From Lates calcarifer (lineage: Eukaryota > Chordata > Actinopteri > Centropomidae): a stretch of DNA of 64,000 bases. Within the stretch, counting starts at the first letter, position 1; each line of letters opens with the position of its first letter. A program made the position numbers and the translations under genes. This document shows positions 49,245 to 62,703 of the stretch, piece by piece. The notes below the pieces were generated by a model that ran no database searches, was not told the DNA's origin, and was given only the letters and a program-made list of their open reading frames with translations. The stretch lies in NCBI RefSeq assembly GCF_001640805.2, contig NC_066842.1:27485791-27549790 (forward strand), read 5' to 3'.

Positions 49245-50388
49245 AGGGAGGCAGTCATCAAGCCTCTGTGTTGGCCAGCACCACCCAGGCTGTGTAACTG
49301 TTTCTTGTTTGTTGTTTTCTCTTGTCTGTCTACATGGCACTGCTTTGCTGTCAGCCTCTGTGACATCCTCCTCCTGCCTCCAACAACCCCCACCCCGAAA
49401 GCCCAGAGCAGCAAACCAATTACGAGAGAGAGAGAGTGGGAGAGAGGAGGGTGTGGGGCAGGTTGGCGCTCCAGGCTCTCAGATGAGAACACTCTGCCTG
49501 CCTCTATCGTTTAACATCACAGAGATAGAGCGACACACAGAGAAAATGGGTAGCAAAGGGAGAGAGAGTGGAAATAGCACAAGTGCAGAGAGAGACAGGA
49601 AGAGAGGAGCGAGTGATGACGAATCAGTGAAGAGGGAGTAGAGAGAGAGAAAGAAAGAGTGAGCACTGGGGCAAAAAGGGTAAGAAAAGCTGGGAGTCTG
49701 CTGGGAGCTCAGGCCTCTCAGCCCCAGGGACACTGGGAGGTGTTAAAGGTGAAGTAATTATAAGCCATCATTTAGCAACACTGAGCAGAGTCCCACTCTG
49801 GATAAATGACATGCTATCAATTTACACACTCACCCATCCCCTGTGTAAGTGTGTGTATTTCTGCACTGCTGTGGGAACCAGTTTAAGTTTTAGACCTTCA
49901 GAGTGAGGACATGTTGTTGAGGTGAAGTCATTCTTTAGCACCCAGGTACACCAGAAGTGTCTGTGTTCAATATAGTTACTTTTCTTTCAAGCAAAATGTA
50001 TATTAGAATGAAAGCTTTTTTGGCATCGTCAAAACTATCTCACCACAGCGTCAGTTTTATAGCTGTTCTGGAGCTTGTCTGTCTTCCTCAGCAGATAGAG
50101 ACAGAACAGCTCGAAAATGGACTGAGTTTTGAGTTTGTTTTGACAGCTATTTCCAGGGTAAACAGTTCACTTTCATTTTTAATTTCTAAGCCAACGTGGA
50201 CAAGAAGTCTTTAAAATGCTCAGAATAATGGATAAATTGAACGTCTAATGTCTTCCATCAAAGCTTGGTAACTTCATTTGCTGAAGATTATATGATATGA
50301 CTTATAGCTCTGGAGTACCTACTAATTGGACACTGTGGTGTTTTATTTGTTTTTTGTTTGTTTTTTTGACAACTCCTGTTTCCAAGGT

Positions 50389-50623
50389 GGGCAGCTTGGC
50401 AGTGCAGTGGTTAGCACTGTCATCTCACACCAAGAAGGTCTGGGGTTCGAGCCCCAGTTCTCCCAGGGCTTTTCTGTGTGGAGTTTGCATGTTCTCCCTG
50501 TGCCTGTATGGGCTCTCTCCACATACACCCTGGACAGATTGCAAGGCCAACAACCTTTTGCACTCATATTCACCCCCCGCGACCCTCAAGGATTACCCAT
50601 ATAGAGAATGAATGGATGGATGC
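50389..50623 (+). mobile_element. tRNA-derived SINE with perfect target-site duplications
   Basis: The 5' part shows an A-box-like tggcagtgcagtggttagca and a B box ggttcgagccc (50444-50454). Then follow tgtgtggagtttgcatgttc, tccctgtgcctgt and a tail gaatggatggatg. This is the layout of a widespread fish SINE, here internally shortened compared with full-length copies I know. The 9-mer ttccaaggt flanks both ends (50380-50388 and 50624-50632), showing retrotransposition and a fairly recent date. Confidence 0.85.
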
Positions 50624-53600
50624 TTCCAAGGTCAAGAATGAACTTTGAATATTATATCTGTTGCTTCTTTCATTGGAGAAGGAAGGCAACAAAGAAAAGA
50701 TTGTGCAGCACAGCTAATATGGTAGTATCCTCTATTTTTGACCCTCTTGTTATATCTTTTCCTTCCAACAGTGTATAGATGGCTTTAAAAGCTCCTGGTG
50801 TGTTTGTGTGGACCTGGTTTAGAATGTTGTTCTCTCTCAGGGGAACATTTTCATTTTACATCTTTATGGAATTTAGGCATGGCTGACTTAAGGTCTGTGA
50901 GATTGAAGTCCCCTGCTACAATGATTACACTAACCTCCACCTCCACTCAGCCGAGCATCCTCCATTCTGTCTTCCCTGTGCACAAAGCAGTAGGCTAGCT
51001 CAGTAGCAGCGTAAAGAACAGCAGTTCTGCCAGGTTTCTATGAAGATTAGCTGTTTGGGTTGTGTGAAGTAATCCAAATTCTAATCTTGTCCATCTGGTG
51101 GAGAGAGCTGGAGTTGGTGAGAAAGAGACTTGGCAGTGCTGGTCTGTAAGGGTGAGCCTCTAGCTTCACTTGTAGCCCGGCTCTCTTCCCCTGCTTTGGC
51201 TTCTTTTTTCTCTGTCTGCATCACCTCATGGGGGGGATGGTAGCCCTGAGGCTCTGGAATAAATCCATTATTAAAAGCATGGTCAACGTGTTTACCCTGG
51301 ATATAAAGTAGCTGTGATCACTCATGTTGTTGTATGTGTGCTACGTCACTCAAAAACATAAACATAAAACAACAAGATTTGTAGGTTTGAACTAGGTGTA
51401 GACAAAGGTCATGTGAAGGTCAGGCATGTTAAACTGGTGTAAACAATGGAGCCTTTTTACAGGCAGACTGACACAAAGATGTGTCTGACATATTTATTTA
51501 TCCTAGATGGTAATGGCCCAGATACTTCAGTGCTTCTGTGTGATGGATGTTTGAAGTCAGTCTTCTGCTTGATTTACATCCTTTGAGAGAGTGAAGGAGA
51601 GGGCTTATTAGAGACATACAGAGAGACAACAGGAGGGAGAGAGTGAGAGCAGATAAGCTGTCACACTCAGAAGGTGTTGTGACATTGTTTCTCCATGTGT
51701 GTGTGTATGTGTGCGTGTTTGGTAGGGTAGGTGTGAAGGTGCATTTGCAAAGTGTCTGTCAGCACAGTGATTAACAGGTTTGGGGCATACAATGACAAAG
51801 GGAGGATGAGAGGATGAGAGTTTTGAAGGAAAAGCATTTATATTGACTGTATTGGTGCTGCTATTACTGCCTTTCATATTGTATAGAAATACTTCTGGTC
51901 TCAAGTGCACATACTGACTATAGTCAGTGCTGTTCTGATCAAATCATCTTTGCCTTCCCTCACTCACAAATTAATTTTTAAGGTTTACATAACTTTGTCA
52001 CCTTTGCTGAAAAGTCAGTTACTGAATAATGACACTTTGACACTTAATAATACCCCTTTACAGCAACATCTTATTTATGTTCATAGAAATACTTAATAAA
52101 TCCTTTTCTTTTTCCTTGTTTTTAGATTAGTTATTAATTTGATCAGTTTTGTGACTGAAATGTCCAACACTAAGATTTAGTGAGAATACACCTCACACAA
52201 TTGTCTAACAAATGTTAGGCATGTTTCAACAATATAAACATAAGATACATTTAAATTCCAGTGTAAATCTTCTGTGCAATGCACTGCGCCTCATTCAAGA
52301 CATTTTAATAGATTGCATTGTTGACACTACCTGATGCTGATGAGTAAAACTGTGCTATTTGATAAAGTAATAAAGTATCTGTCAGTTTTAAGTTGCCGTT
52401 ATTAAGGACCTACATGTTGATGTTTGTGTTTTTATAAATTTGTCCTTCATTAGTTTGTCCCAGCTGCTCTTTGTCCATTTGTCAGTCAAACTTGCACATG
52501 CACTTGTATCCCCATTAGCCCATGACACACTCAGGATGCAGCATGAGGCATTCCCAAGTCTGAAAGGCTGTACGGTTCCTTCTTTGTGAAGCATGCTTAC
52601 ATGAGGACATTTAGTTTGGTATGAGAAGACCTACAGAGAAACATTTCACACGCTCCAGTGCTCAGATCTAGCAGGGTGACGCTAACAGCTGATCAAATGA
52701 TTTATGTAGGCAATAAAGTCTGACTGACTGCTCTGTGAGCCAGTAAGAAGCAGGTATTGATATTGGAAGCCTATTAGATTAATGTGAGTAATAAAGTGTG
52801 ATTGAAAGACTGCGGCACCAATTGAGCACTAAGGAAAATGGAGAGGGTGGTCGTATTGTAAACTACAGCATTAATCACTGTGACCTAAGAACATTTTATT
52901 TCATTCTACAAGTGGATCCCCTGTTAGCTCCAATAGACCATTAGGGTCTCTGTGTTCCAGTAAAATAGCATGTAATTGGTTACAGATGACCTTGAAGAGT
53001 TGCTGACTACATCACTGCAGCACAGTAGCAGAGTTTGTCATTTTCATTCAACCACACAAGTAAGTGCATCATTTTAGAAGCTTAGGGTTTGTGTTTCAGC
53101 AATACTTATAATCAGTTGTTATTAAGTAATTACATCCTGTTGCAAATTGTCAAAATGTTCAAAGATTTTGTCGTGTGGTGTGTTCATCAGAGCTCCTCTG
53201 TCAATTATGTCAATTGAATTAAATCTTATGCTGTCTCTTCTCTGTAGTTACACATGCAGAAGTCTAAATGCATCCAGTCTCAGGTGAGAGAACACAGTCA
53301 CACTCAGGTTCCATCATTTATTGCAAATGGAGAGTTCTGAATGCTGGTTTTGACTTCAACACACACCTGAGTCATAACGTTAACATAGCTCAAAGGAGAG
53401 GGAGCCTGAATTGATCCGAGGTGGGACAGTCAAGGAAAAATCATGAATAACAAATAACAAATATTTGTTCTCTTAATCGGTCACCACTCAGAAAGCCATT
53501 ATGTTGGTTAAGACATTATGTTGGTATACCAGTGTTGTTTAGTTTTGCACTGGCAATAGGATGCAAGAAAAGGGGATGTGGACATCCACTTTAGCATAGT

Positions 53601-53954
53601 GACTATCAGTGTACACACTGTAGATGGTGGTAGATGGTGGGATGTTCGCTGTGACTGTAAAATAGAAAGACGGCAGCTACATGTCTGCTGTCTGTCAGAG
53701 ACCAGTGTGCCTTATTCCCAGTTTCTCAGTCTGTCTGCCCATTGGTCCACTCACATCATTCAACCTCTAACCTCTGTGGTCCATGAAAACTGTCTACTTA
53801 ACAATTTCAGATTTATCTTTCTGTTCTCCTCTCTTTTCCTCACATCCTCCTCTCTTCTTCCATTATTCCCTCATGTCTCTGTGTCAGTCACTCTGTCTCT
53901 GTGTCCTTGCTTATCCATTACCAGCTGACTGTTCAGCCTACATGTCATCTTGTC

Positions 53955-54137
53955 TGACTCTTGGCTTAAATATTAGCATAGGTTGTCCAGTAACTGACAA
54001 AGGTCACAGGTTTGATCCCTGCACCAGCCAATGTGCCCATCAACCCTTGAGTGTTTTTTTCAAGTGTCCATCAAAAAATATTGACCCCAACCTGCTCACT
54101 GAAAGTCCCTGTGGATAAAAGAGCTGCCACAAACCTA
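53955..54137 (+). mobile_element. Degenerate tRNA-derived SINE, second family
   Basis: An A-box-like ttagcataggttg and a B-box-like aggtttgatccct (about 54008-54020) are followed by gcaccagccaatgtgcccat and the tail cctgtggataaaagagctgc. The B box has a T where functional ones have C. No flanking duplication was identified. Confidence 0.6.
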
Positions 54138-56429
54138 AGATGGAAATGATGTACACACAAAAACATAGAAAGAATATGTAAGTTTACTTATTTGATATTA
54201 AATAAGCATTAATAACAAATCAGTCAATTAATCACTTACTTTATTTGTCCCAGATAGATGTGTCCTCAATCAGCTTGTTAAATCATATTCGGATTCAGAT
54301 CTAATTATGATGACATTAACTGTCTTTTGTCATAAATGAACCAAAACCATTCTCCTTCATTTTTTAAATGAGTTATTTACACATTTATATAAATGCTTTT
54401 ATATTAAATTGTTTATTATAAGCAACAAGAGCAATTACACTTTTATTCTCAGTGGATCTAGAAAACATGTCATTTTTTCAAACAATCACATTGTAAAGCA
54501 GCTCTGTTTTTAAAGCGCAGTTTTGCAAAATAATACAAAGTTGTTTTAAAGTCTTTAAAGCAGCATACTGATAAACAGTTTTTCAATATGCTGCTCCAAA
54601 TACACACATAAATCTCTTTAACATACATCCACATTCCCAAGTTGAATAAACCTGTTTTATGTCTAAATTTACTTTAATTACACCATTACCTTTCCTCACC
54701 CTCAGGATAAGCTTTATATTTACTTATAACTGTATACAAACAAACAATCAATAATAAATAAATAAATGATTATCTCTGCTCTCGTTTCAATATGGCTTTT
54801 ATTTTGAAAACCTACTACCCTGCCACACTAATGAAGTGGACCACTACTCCTCTCACTGCAACACATATTAGACACACCCTTTTAAACATGGCAGTGTACC
54901 CTCAGTGCTCTGCTCACTCTTCCACTGAATGCCTGCCACCACCTCACTAACCTGAGAATGTTGTTGTTCCTGTAACATTTCACCCAGCATCCACCTGTAG
55001 GCTCTGAGTTTACCTTTCCCTTTAGGTGAAGTTAGTTACCCCACTGTCATTGCTTTTCCAGAACATACAGTGTCAGTAGCTTCTTGAACCAGTTACATTT
55101 TTAAAGCTGGATTGTTTTTTACTTCCCTGTATTATTACACAACAGTACAAAGAATGACTGTAAGTTGTAGCACATTTTTCCTTGTAACTGCTGCATCATT
55201 TTGTTCTGCGATAATCACAAAAACAACAACTCCTGGAGAGAGTGGTGGTTTCAGTATGTAATTGTATGTTACTCAGTTATGATGCATAAGATGGATATTC
55301 CTAGGAGTAGTCCAACATTACAAGAAAATATGTTTATTCACTTTCTGTCTAAGAATGATATATTCAGAGTGATATAACTACAGAGTTGGAGTCAGGATGT
55401 GGGTTGTCTAGCTTAACATAAAGACTTCTTGGGTCAAACACCATCATGAGTAAATGTACTAATGATAGAGATATAAGTGAAAGGAACAGATTTTTGTCTG
55501 AAATGTTGCTGTTATAAAGGCTTCTATGTCTGAATCCTTGAATCCACTGGTATGATGTCTATAACTGAAATCAGTACCCTTAAAACTGCTAGGTGCTCTC
55601 TGTTCATGTGTAGTATTCTATCAGAGATCCAACCTCACAATTAGTCATCCTACCACCTTCCTTCCTCCACATATCATTCTGTATTTTATCCTTTTAGTCA
55701 TGGTTTCATAGGTTGATGTCTTTCGTCATGTCCTCCCATCCCCATTTCCATCAAAATCTTCCCTCCCTCCCCCACCACCACCTTATAGCCCAAATGCCTC
55801 CTTGTTTTCTGTCAGCTGTGAAGGTTGACTGTGTCAGTCGTATTAACAGCAGGCTGATATGTTCTTCAACTGGAGAATACTGCCAACTCCACATCAGTGG
55901 TTCTCAGCTGGTATGTCGACACACAACAGTGGACTTCCTGGTCTCCAGGGAGGAGGCCTGTATGGATGCATATACACATACACAATGATGAAACTGTAAT
56001 AAAAATAATAAAAGTAGATATTCAGATGTTGGATCAGATGTTAATGTCTATAAGGCCACAAAGAATTCTGTCTTAAAAATTTGTGATTTATAATATATCA
56101 GTCAATCTGTCCAAATTGTGTTGAGTAAGTAGGAATGGACAGTCAATATGTATTAATGAGAAGTGAGATGTTGCCTCTGTCCAAAAATGACCAAAAGTGA
56201 CCCATGAACACAATGGGGAGAATAAATTGTTGGTGGACCTGAAAACAGGTCAGCAAAGGTCATGTTCCTTTGGACCAGTCTCAACCTGGTTCCTTTCTAT
56301 GGGGTTAATATGTTCCTACATTACCTGGTTTGAGGTTTCCAGGGCAAAGACAAGCAGTTCAAGTGGATATGAGACTGAAATTGCCTTTAGATGTAGAGTA
56401 GAGTAAGGACTGTGAGTGTTTGTGTGAGC

Positions 56430-56475
56430 TCTGTGGACTGGCAGCCTGTCCACACTGTTTACCTGCCTTCTGTAG
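56430..56475. repeat. Short SINE-related scrap
   Basis: The text gtggactggcagcctgtcca then cactgtttacctgccttctg resembles the gactggcgacctgtccaggg ... tgtacc region of fish SINEs. Only about 45 bp is alignable by eye. Confidence 0.4.
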
Positions 56476-57139
56476 CCTCCTGTGAGTTCAGCTCCCAGTG
56501 GACTGCACTATGTGGACTACAAAGCAGACTCCCTGCTACGCCTTACACATCACTACTTCATAGTGCTTCTCCTGACCTGCTGTGGGTATACAGGGGAAAC
56601 AAAATCCACAATTTCATCAAAGTATCTACCTCAAAAGTTTCTCCAAAGGCTTTCTCAACACCCAACTCCTCATCCTGAAACTTCCTAAACTAAGACAAAT
56701 TCTGATCTTAATATTTTTGCCATCTTTTAACGTCATCATTGGAAAAACAGCACATTCACTGATTTGATGGCCAAAACTACAAAAATAGAACCCCTGTTGT
56801 ATAAAAGCCAGAATTTTCCTTTAAACAGATTTTTTCTGCTGCTAAGCCTCCTGTATTCATAATCCTTGTCCTCTGCCTAGTGTTCTGTCTCAACTTCTTA
56901 CACATTTTCTGCTTGTACACCAGACCTTTGTCTTAAGGTTTTTTGTTTTTTTTTTGTTAAAGCTCAGTTGAAACCATAGCCTTTCCTCTGTCCCCTGAAA
57001 AAAATACTCTCTGAGAGAAAACACAATTGAGCTAAGGATAAACCCCTGTGGCAGTGATATATTTATGGGGCTGATGATGAAATGTGATAATTCATGCAGA
57101 CAAAAGAACATTTTGTTAGAAAAACCACTCATATACTCT

Positions 57140-57580
57140 TCCAGATATTGTGATCAGTAGTGTGACGGATGGACAGATGTACATCCAATTTCATTGTTGG
57201 GTCCAAGTTAATGTTTGTGGCAAATTTTGTAGCAAGTCTGAGATCTTGTGTTTACGAGAATGGGATAGCTGTGAGGTCACAGTGATCTTGACCTTTGACC
57301 TCCAGAATCTAAATAGTTCATCCTCTATTCCAAAGGAACATGGAGAAATTCCCTTAAGATCTTACTGAGATATTTTTATGAGAATGGAACGTACAAAGTG
57401 AAGGATGGACAGACAACTCTAAAACATGTAGCGAAGACTCACAGTCAAAGTCAAGGTCAGCGTGACCTCACAAAACACATTTTTGGCCATAAATCAAGAA
57501 TTAAAATTAATTAGCTTATTATGACAAAACTTAAATATCTAATAGAATGAAGTGATTTTTATTTTATAATACATTTTATA
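57140..57580 (+). repeat. Common fish interspersed repeat (gaccttgacctttgacctcc family)
   Basis: It contains gttgggtccaagttaatgtt, ttgacctttgacctccagaa, atagttcatcctctattcc, aattcccttaagatcttact and gagatatttttatgagaat, ending with acagacaactctaaaacatg. I recognise this order from a dispersed repeat frequent in fish. A related piece (gtcaaagtcaaggtcagcgt) follows to about 57480. The class is unassigned. Confidence 0.6.
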
Positions 57581-57940
57581 AGATCAAAAGGTCAACTTTA
57601 CTGTGACATTATAACGTTCTGTAAAAACAATTTTCTGGCCATTATTCAACACCATATCTCAGGAATCAAAGGACTGTGACCATACTTCCTGCAACTTGAC
57701 TTGTTGGCAGAAGCATACAACCATTAGGCAGTGCTTGTTGAACCTCTGCAGAATAATGTATCCACGTACACTGGAACAGAAAGTGTTCAAATTATTTTCA
57801 TCTCAAATTGTTTAAAAGAGTAAAATTAGATTTCTTCTGTGTTTCAACCCAACCTACCCCCCTTTCCCATTCTTGTGTTGCATTCTGATTAAACTTTTTG
57901 ATTAGATTTTTAATTATACAAATATGTGGTAGGTTCTGAA

Positions 57941-57983
57941 TAAGATAAGATATATACTTTATTTATCCCACTTGTGGGAAATT
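57941..57983. repeat. Interspersed repeat fragment
   Basis: The text agataagatatatactttat then ttatcccacttgtgggaaat matches the short sequence near the 3' ends of several fish retroelements. Confidence 0.5.
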
Positions 57984-58271
57984 TACAATATTATTATCAT
58001 GATTAGTTAACTGGCTGATGGATGGAATAGATTACTAATTTCCCATCAGCCTTTGCTGACTAAATCATTAACTGTATTAGTGAAAGCATGATTTACTGAG
58101 GAGGTGACTTAGAGTCTGGCTATGTAGATGATTCACTGACCAGCTGATTAACAAGCTGCTTGAATGCTGGCTGATGATGTTGATTGTAAGTACAAAGCTG
58201 TGATCAAATTCTTAAATATATTTCCCTTTGCCTCCCTCTCATATTCCTTCCATTTATCTCTTTCTTTCTAG

Positions 58272-58460
58272 GACCAGTAGCAGTGATAAGTGGTGAAGAA
58301 GACTCTGCCAGCCCCCTTCATCATGTGAACCATGGGATTATCAGCCCCTGTACGTTGGATGCTGGGCCAGATGCTGTGGTGATTGGAATGACCAGGATTC
58401 CTGTCATAGAGAACCCACAGTACTTCAGACATGGACACAACTGTAACAAACCCACTACCT
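58272..58460 (+). CDS. ntrk3: ntrk3 exon: juxtamembrane region with NPQY docking motif
   Basis: The acceptor is tctttctag and the donor ACCT|gtgagt. Two bases complete Gly, then come 62 codons and one base carried on. [17 protein letters not shown] is the TrkC juxtamembrane signature. [16 protein letters not shown] carries the NPxY motif whose tyrosine, once phosphorylated, recruits Shc and FRS2. It ends HNCNKPTT. In mammals this is the last exon shared by the kinase-bearing and truncated TrkC isoforms. The T left over fits both TAT (YVQH..., kinase) and TGG (truncated tail) as next codon. Neither following exon is in the window. Confidence 0.97.
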
Positions 58461-58559
58461 GTGAGTCCACACATTTAGACAGACCCACACACTATAAATG
58501 TGTTGTAATATGTAGTATCTTTATAGATCATTTTCAGGTTTCATTGACTTTTTTTCTAT

Positions 58560-59460
58560 AAAAATGGCAAGAATTTTGAGTGGCAAAGCACCAGGTATGG
58601 ATTCATCCTGAGATGCTCTGGACATTGTTTGGATGTCTTGTCTGACATGCCTATTCAGTTTTGCATGGAGGTCAGGGACAGTGCCTGTGGTGGTTCCCAT
58701 ATTTAAAAATGGGGAGTGGAGGGTGTGCTCCAATTTATCAGGGTATCACACCACTCAACCTCCCAGGAGACAGAGACTCCAGCTGATTGTCAAACCTCAG
58801 ATCCAAGAGGAGCAATGCAGATTCTGACAGTGGACCAACTGCTTACCTTTGCATGGTCACTGGCGGGGTCATGGGCATTTTCCTATTCGGTCTACATGTG
58901 TTTTGTGGCTTATGACTATGAAGAAGATCTTGCAAGGGGCCATTATTACGAGCCCTCTGGTCATTTTAGTGTGTTTACAGTACGTTTCCATTTGGTGTTA
59001 GTATATACCAGGGTTGTCCCTTGTCAATAATCCTGTTTGTAAATTTCATGGACAGGAACTCAAGGCTCGGCCAAGGACAGGAGAGTGTCTATTTTGGGGA
59101 TCTTAGAAATGTCTCTGTGCTTTTTGCAGATGATGGAATTATTTTGGCTTTGTCAGACTGTGACCTTCAGCATGCACAGGAATGGTTTTCACCTGTGTGT
59201 GTAGTGGTTGGGATGAGAATCAACACCTCCAAGTTTAGTTTTTTTGGGCACATCCAACTAACAGGTGACCCCATGTAGACTCAGAATATGCTGGAGAGAC
59301 TATTTACCTAATCTTGCCCAGGAGGGCCCTAGGATCCCTCAGGAGGTAGTGAATAATTTTGCCAGGGAAAAGTTGTTTGGACTATCTTGCTTAACCTGCT
59401 GTCAAAACAATCTGACTCTGGAAAAGCAGCAGAAAATACATGGTTAAATCTGGATAAACT
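58560..59460 (+). pseudogene. Decayed LINE (non-LTR) reverse-transcriptase fragment
   Basis: Pieces in three frames follow the order of a fish LINE ORF2: SGKAPGMDS (58577 on), CLFSFAWRSGTVPVVVPIFK, RVCSNLSGY, IQEEQCRF, then ILFVNFMDRNSRLGQGQ and SVLFADDGIILALSDCDLQH. In this order, FADD carries the catalytic Asp pair of the reverse transcriptase. After INTSKFSFFGH the text jumps to ICWRDYLPNLAQ, skipping the thumb and most of the C-terminus, so there is an internal deletion near 59250. It ends near 59455 without a clear tail. It begins only about 100 bp behind the juxtamembrane exon. Clade not assigned. Confidence 0.85.
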
Positions 59461-60015
59461 TTGGCTAGCTTTCAATCTGTGTGATGATCTGATTGAAGAT
59501 AGACACTGATAATGGATTTCTGGATAATTTTCAGCAGTTATATGGTAAATCCTATTTCCCAGAGGCTTGTATAGACTGTGTACCTGTGTATGCACACATC
59601 TGCTATATGGACATCCACATTAAAATATGAACACCTTGTCATTTAAACAAAGATAAAATTATTATTTTGTTAATATCCAACCACATGGCCATAGTACTGC
59701 CACATAGCCATAGCACTGCAGCTCTGCCTCATGGGAGCTATAGTAGCTGAGGTTAGCTACTAATACAACTATTACATCTACATCCCTCTGTTTCTTGCTG
59801 TTTTTTCTCTTTCTGTGCCTTGTATCACTCTTCCCTTTCTCTCTCTCCTTCTCTCTCTCTATCTCTTTCTCTCTCTCTCCACTTCTGTTAATCCTGTACT
59901 TTCTCCACCCTCTCGGTGTCTCTATTGAACACAGATAGTATTCTGCCACAGCAGCGAAGCAAATCGCTTCTTGCCTTTACAGCCACATAAATCTCAACAA
60001 ATCCCCTGGGAGACA

Positions 60016-60017
<2 letters not shown>

Positions 60018-60073
<56 letters not shown>
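60018..60073. repeat. (CA)28 microsatellite
   Basis: The longest pure dinucleotide repeat of the window, with a further CA tract at 60325-60352. A pyrimidine-rich tract (about 59820-59882) precedes it. Open frames on either strand here are repeat artefacts. Confidence 0.95.
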
Positions 60074-60076
<3 letters not shown>

Positions 60077-60314
60077 CTCACTCACACACATGCATACACA
60101 AACACAGAATGACTCCCCCTCTTCACTGCACACATACACACCCACACACTACTGATGCTGTTGCCAATGGCAATGCTGATTCATCGCAAGAGTCACCTTG
60201 TGTGATTATCACCAATGATATATTTCCACTGGTGCAGTGTATGTGTGTGTGTCTCAACTAATTCTTCCTCTTCTGTCTGTGATCATAAACCAGTCATCAT
60301 CTTCATCATGTTAA

Positions 60315-60349
<35 letters not shown>

Positions 60350-62703
60350 ACAAAGAATAATACTTACCCTTTCCTTTTTTATTTATTTTTCCAGAGAATT
60401 GATTCTGCACATGGACGTTTCTCACATGGACATATGATTTCACATTTTCAGACAGTAATCTGTTATATCATCATAATTATTTTATTATTTCATATTGTCG
60501 ATGAAATATTATTTCCATAATTTCATGTCATCTCCAAATCAGACAGTCAGACCTTATTTATGCCTGTACAATTTATCCAGCATAACATTAGCTGTTAGTT
60601 AGTCAGTATTTAGTCAGCATTGTTCCACTTAAGCATATTGGGCTAGTTTTGATGCAGATTGTTACCATTGCCCAAACTTTTGGGCAATGGCAACAATCTT
60701 TTGGTAAACTACCGTTTGGCCCAGAAGACCTATCTTTTGTTACCACCCAGGTTCACGACGGTATCAAGACAATTTGCTCTTGCAATATTGTGAAATTGAC
60801 GATACTGTTACATCCCTATGGGCTATCATAATAAAACACATTTCAAATGAATTCACCACCTTTCACAGTACTTGCAAGACTTATTTTATTTTTTACGTTT
60901 TACTAGAATATATCAACTTATATCTGATATTGACAACTATAGCTGAGAATTCCATGTTAGAGGTTAATACTATAAAATTACTAACAATAAACTGATGGTT
61001 AGAAGACAAATTTAATTTAAAAAACATGTGAGAGACAGAGACATAGGGTTGAACTGTGAAACTGTAAACCTAGTAGCATATAAAGAAGAAAGGATGTTAT
61101 ATGGCCACATCCTAATTTATGATTCTGATTTATGGATTGTTCCATTTTAAATAGGGTGATATTTGACAAATGTGTTCTGAGCAGTTGACCTGCTTTGAGT
61201 GACCATGCCTTTCCTCCCAAGGAGGCATATGGTGAGTCACCAAGATACCAAAGCAGCACAGTTGGCACCTCAGAAAAGTACTAATTCACCAGTGTGACAC
61301 TGTGTTCCGCACTTTGTGCTGACATGAAATTAGACCCCTATGTTTCCAACTCCTCGATAGCACTCCCTGAGTTGCATTCAAAGAAAAATCTGATGTAACT
61401 TCTGCGTCTTCAAATGAATATTTTTGTCCATCAAAGTTAACAGTCACACAACTCTTTTAGATGTCTCTTTTCTTTAAGTCTTTCACAATGCAACATTATC
61501 AGGCCATAAACTATACAGCTGTGCATTTCCCCCTGATGTTGGGCAAAGTGTGTCTTTTATCACCATGTGATTAGAATAATTCACGTTCAATCAATATGTG
61601 CTTATAATGCATTAAAATCACCTCTTTAAGTAAAGTGTTATTGAAATGATTGAAAGGTCCTTTTCTAGTGCAGTTTGCTCTGCTGTCCTCTCCCTCCTCA
61701 GAGCCTCTATAGCAACAATATATGTGCTGCTGGATGATGTGAGTCCCAGAGCTCATTACAGTCTCGCTAATTGCAACCCAGTGGCGGAACGGTCAACTCA
61801 TTCAGCCAACTCATGTGTGGGTGTTTGAGGGTGACTGTACAGTGAAGTAACCACGCTCCCCTGTGTGTCTTTGCTGCTCTACAGTATATACCTGGTTGTA
61901 TGTAGTTTTATGTATATTTTACTTGTGTGTGTGTCCACCACTCACTATGCTAAAGCCATTTCGCCATTCTTGCAGCACTGCCAGCTCAAATACAGCACTA
62001 GTAGAGGCTAGAGCTTGAAAGACTTTGACAAACAGTTAAAAGTTAGAGGTCACAGCAGTGACCTCTAGTAGTTTCATGCATGCTGTGTTGGGCCTGAGTA
62101 TATTCCTGCATCCACTAAGTGAGACTCCTTTGAGCATTTGTGTATGAGGTACATGTAATGATGCTGACTGCTGAGATGCCTGTTACAGTATAGTCTATAG
62201 CATATTATTTGATATAACTATATGCAATTTGCTGTTTTGATTTGATATTTTGTCCCTCCAGTAACAAGGCTAAATGTTGTCAGTTGATGATGGTCGGCTC
62301 AACCATTGAAGTTTTGGTCCAAAGTAGGACATAACAACTATTGGTCAGATTGGCATGTAATTTTATCTGTTATTCTTGGTGTCTAGATGATAAATCCTAA
62401 TTTTTATGGCAAACCCTGACCTTTCATCTACAGACACCATAAGGCAACAATTTTTATTTGGTCACAAGAAATATCAAAATCTAACAGAGAGTTTGCCATT
62501 AAATATATCTAGTATCTTCATTCTTCCAAACAGTTGGATTTAGGGTGAACCGTCTTCCTTTTGTACAATGCATGAGCTTTTCTCTAGTGCCTCCCCAAGA
62601 TAACGTGTTTATTTTGTACACACAATATCATATTGTAATCTTGCACAGTCTAACAGGACAATCTCCAAAACATGACTAGTTTGAGCCCCACTGCTGTTAT
62701 TAT

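Larger units (their letters stand above)
29637..58271 (+). other. ntrk3: 28.6-kb ntrk3 intron between transmembrane and juxtamembrane exons
   Basis: The phases fit directly: G carried from the transmembrane exon plus GA gives Gly, and the joined protein [12 protein letters not shown] is the expected TrkC sequence. No coding exon is missing between the two. The intron contains SINE, LINE and Tc1 remnants and microsatellites, listed separately. The rest, including 30645-37340, 40165-50380 and 50640-57130 apart from those repeats, holds nothing I can name. Confidence 0.85.

Noticed and set aside
49199..49247. Regular agtc repeat resembling an array
   Set aside because: A four-base tandem repeat without unique spacers, in a vertebrate genome; not a CRISPR.
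59888..60261. Frames rich in Val/Cys or His/Thr repeats on both strands
   Set aside because: They are translations of the (CA)28 microsatellite and its pyrimidine-rich flank.
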